From positions 1-64,000 of the forward strand of contig JAATFL010000012.1 in assembly GCA_015655215.1 (NCBI GenBank): a stretch of 64,000 nucleotides of DNA, given 5' to 3'. Position numbers and translations under genes: made by a program. The first letter of the stretch is position 1. Each line of letters starts with the position of its first letter. Of the stretch, positions 62,956-64,000 are shown piece by piece. The notes beneath the pieces were generated by a model. The model was not told where the DNA came from, did no database searches, and was given only the letters and a program-made list of their open reading frames with translations. This DNA is from Coriobacteriia bacterium (GTDB lineage Bacteria; Actinomycetota; Coriobacteriia; Coriobacteriales; RUG033).

Positions 62956-63852
62956 ATGAAAGGTATCATCCTTGCTGGCGGTTCGGGCACGCGTCTGTAC
63001 CCGCTTACCACGGTGACATCCAAACAGTTACTGCCGGTTTATGACAAGCCGATGGTCTACTATCCGCTCTCCACGCTCATGCTCGCAGGTATTCGTGACA
63101 TACTCATCATATCTACACCACAGGACCTGCCGAATTTTAAGTCTCTCCTCAAGGATGGCTCCGAGTTCGGCATTAACCTCACCTATGCCGAGCAGCTGAG
63201 CCCCGATGGTCTCGCGCAGGCCTTCGTCATAGGTGAGGAGTTCGTCGCCGGAGACGCCTGCGCATTGGTATTGGGAGATAACATCTTCTTCGGTAACGGC
63301 TTGGGTAGGCACTTACGTCGTGCGGCGGGCATCGAACGCGGTGCGACGGTCTTTGGCTACTACGTTGACGATCCTGAGCGCTTCGGCGTTGTTGAGTTCG
63401 ATGCGAGCAACCATGCTATTTCCATTGAGGAGAAACCTACGCATCCCAAATCGAATTATGCCGTGACCGGTCTCTATTTTTATGATAGCCGTGTCTGTGA
63501 ACTCGCCCATCAGGTCAAGAGATCCGCCCGCGGAGAATATGAGATTACCGACCTCAATCGTATGTATCTCGAGGCAGATGAACTTGATGTGGTCACGCTG
63601 GGACGTGGCTATGCATGGCTTGATACGGGCACCATGGAGTCACTGTATCGCGCCGGAGAGTTCGTGCGCGTGGTTGAGGGGCGAGAAGGCCTCATGATCT
63701 CCGCCATCGAGGAGATTGCCTATACCAATGGGTGGATCGACCGCGATACACTACTGATTTCAGCTCAACGTTATGGCAAATCGCCATATGGCGCCCATCT
63801 TATGAAGGTTGCCAATAATGAGATTCTCAGCAGTGCGGAGGGCGTGCTTTAG
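62956..63852 (+). CDS. rfbA: Glucose-1-phosphate thymidylyltransferase
   Basis: [62 protein letters not shown] upstream. Confidence 0.97.
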   Translation: MKGIILAGGSGTRLYPLTTVTSKQLLPVYDKPMVYYPLSTLMLAGIRDILIISTPQDLPNFKSLLKDGSEFGINLTYAEQLSPDGLAQAFVIGEEFVAGDACALVLGDNIFFGNGLGRHLRRAAGIERGATVFGYYVDDPERFGVVEFDASNHAISIEEKPTHPKSNYAVTGLYFYDSRVCELAHQVKRSARGEYEITDLNRMYLEADELDVVTLGRGYAWLDTGTMESLYRAGEFVRVVEGREGLMISAIEEIAYTNGWIDRDTLLISAQRYGKSPYGAHLMKVANNEILSSAEGVL

Positions 63853-64000
63853 ATGCGGATTCTGATAACGGGGGCGCAAGGCCAACTCGGCAACGAACTG
63901 CGTCGCCTTCTTACAAGCGGGCAAGCTGAGATAGGCCCCATTCCCCTCGCCTATGAGGGAGCCGAGGTAAGTTACGCGAATCATGGATCACTCGACATCA
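63853..64000 (+). CDS. rfbD: dTDP-4-dehydrorhamnose reductase, N-terminal part (truncated by window edge)
   Basis: Translation MRILITGAQGQLGNELRRLLTSGQAEIGPIPLAYEG...; follows rfbA. Confidence 0.85.
   Translation, partial: MRILITGAQGQLGNELRRLLTSGQAEIGPIPLAYEGAEVSYANHGSLDI

Overview
High-GC window with mostly tightly packed, operon-like genes. Gene content suggests an actinobacterium, probably an anaerobic or host-associated member of Coriobacteriia; the taxon is inferred, not proven. In order: 3' end of an adenine deaminase; glutamate decarboxylase; flavodoxin; 3-hydroxyacyl-CoA dehydrogenase; AmmeMemoRadiSam genes (radical SAM plus a Memo-AMMECR1 fusion); ligA; gatCAB; a PflX-like radical SAM protein; a GT2 enzyme; a DprA/SMF-like protein; a 2-hydroxyacyl-CoA dehydratase/activase-type cluster with a nitroreductase; a MacA/MacB-type ABC exporter; a MalY/PatB-like aminotransferase; infC-rpmI-rplT with an attenuator-like leader and an apparent AUA start for IF-3; dltABC followed by a DltX-like small protein but no dltD; GtrA and GT2 proteins; a GlpA/GlpB-like pair; a T-box leader with pheST; three large secreted RICIN-repeat proteins carrying three different cell-wall hydrolase-type domains; and a rhamnose/cell-wall polysaccharide cluster with duplication scars. 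The observations I rate highest are (i) the three-gene RICIN-array hydrolase locus beside the polysaccharide cluster, (ii) about 140-bp imperfect inverted repeats flanking a DUF2142-type gene, inside a larger duplicated and partly deleted segment, (iii) the dltABC-X arrangement, and (iv) the infC leader and noncanonical start. No CRISPR array, transposase, tRNA or rRNA was recognised. All calls come from reading the sequence; no database search was run.
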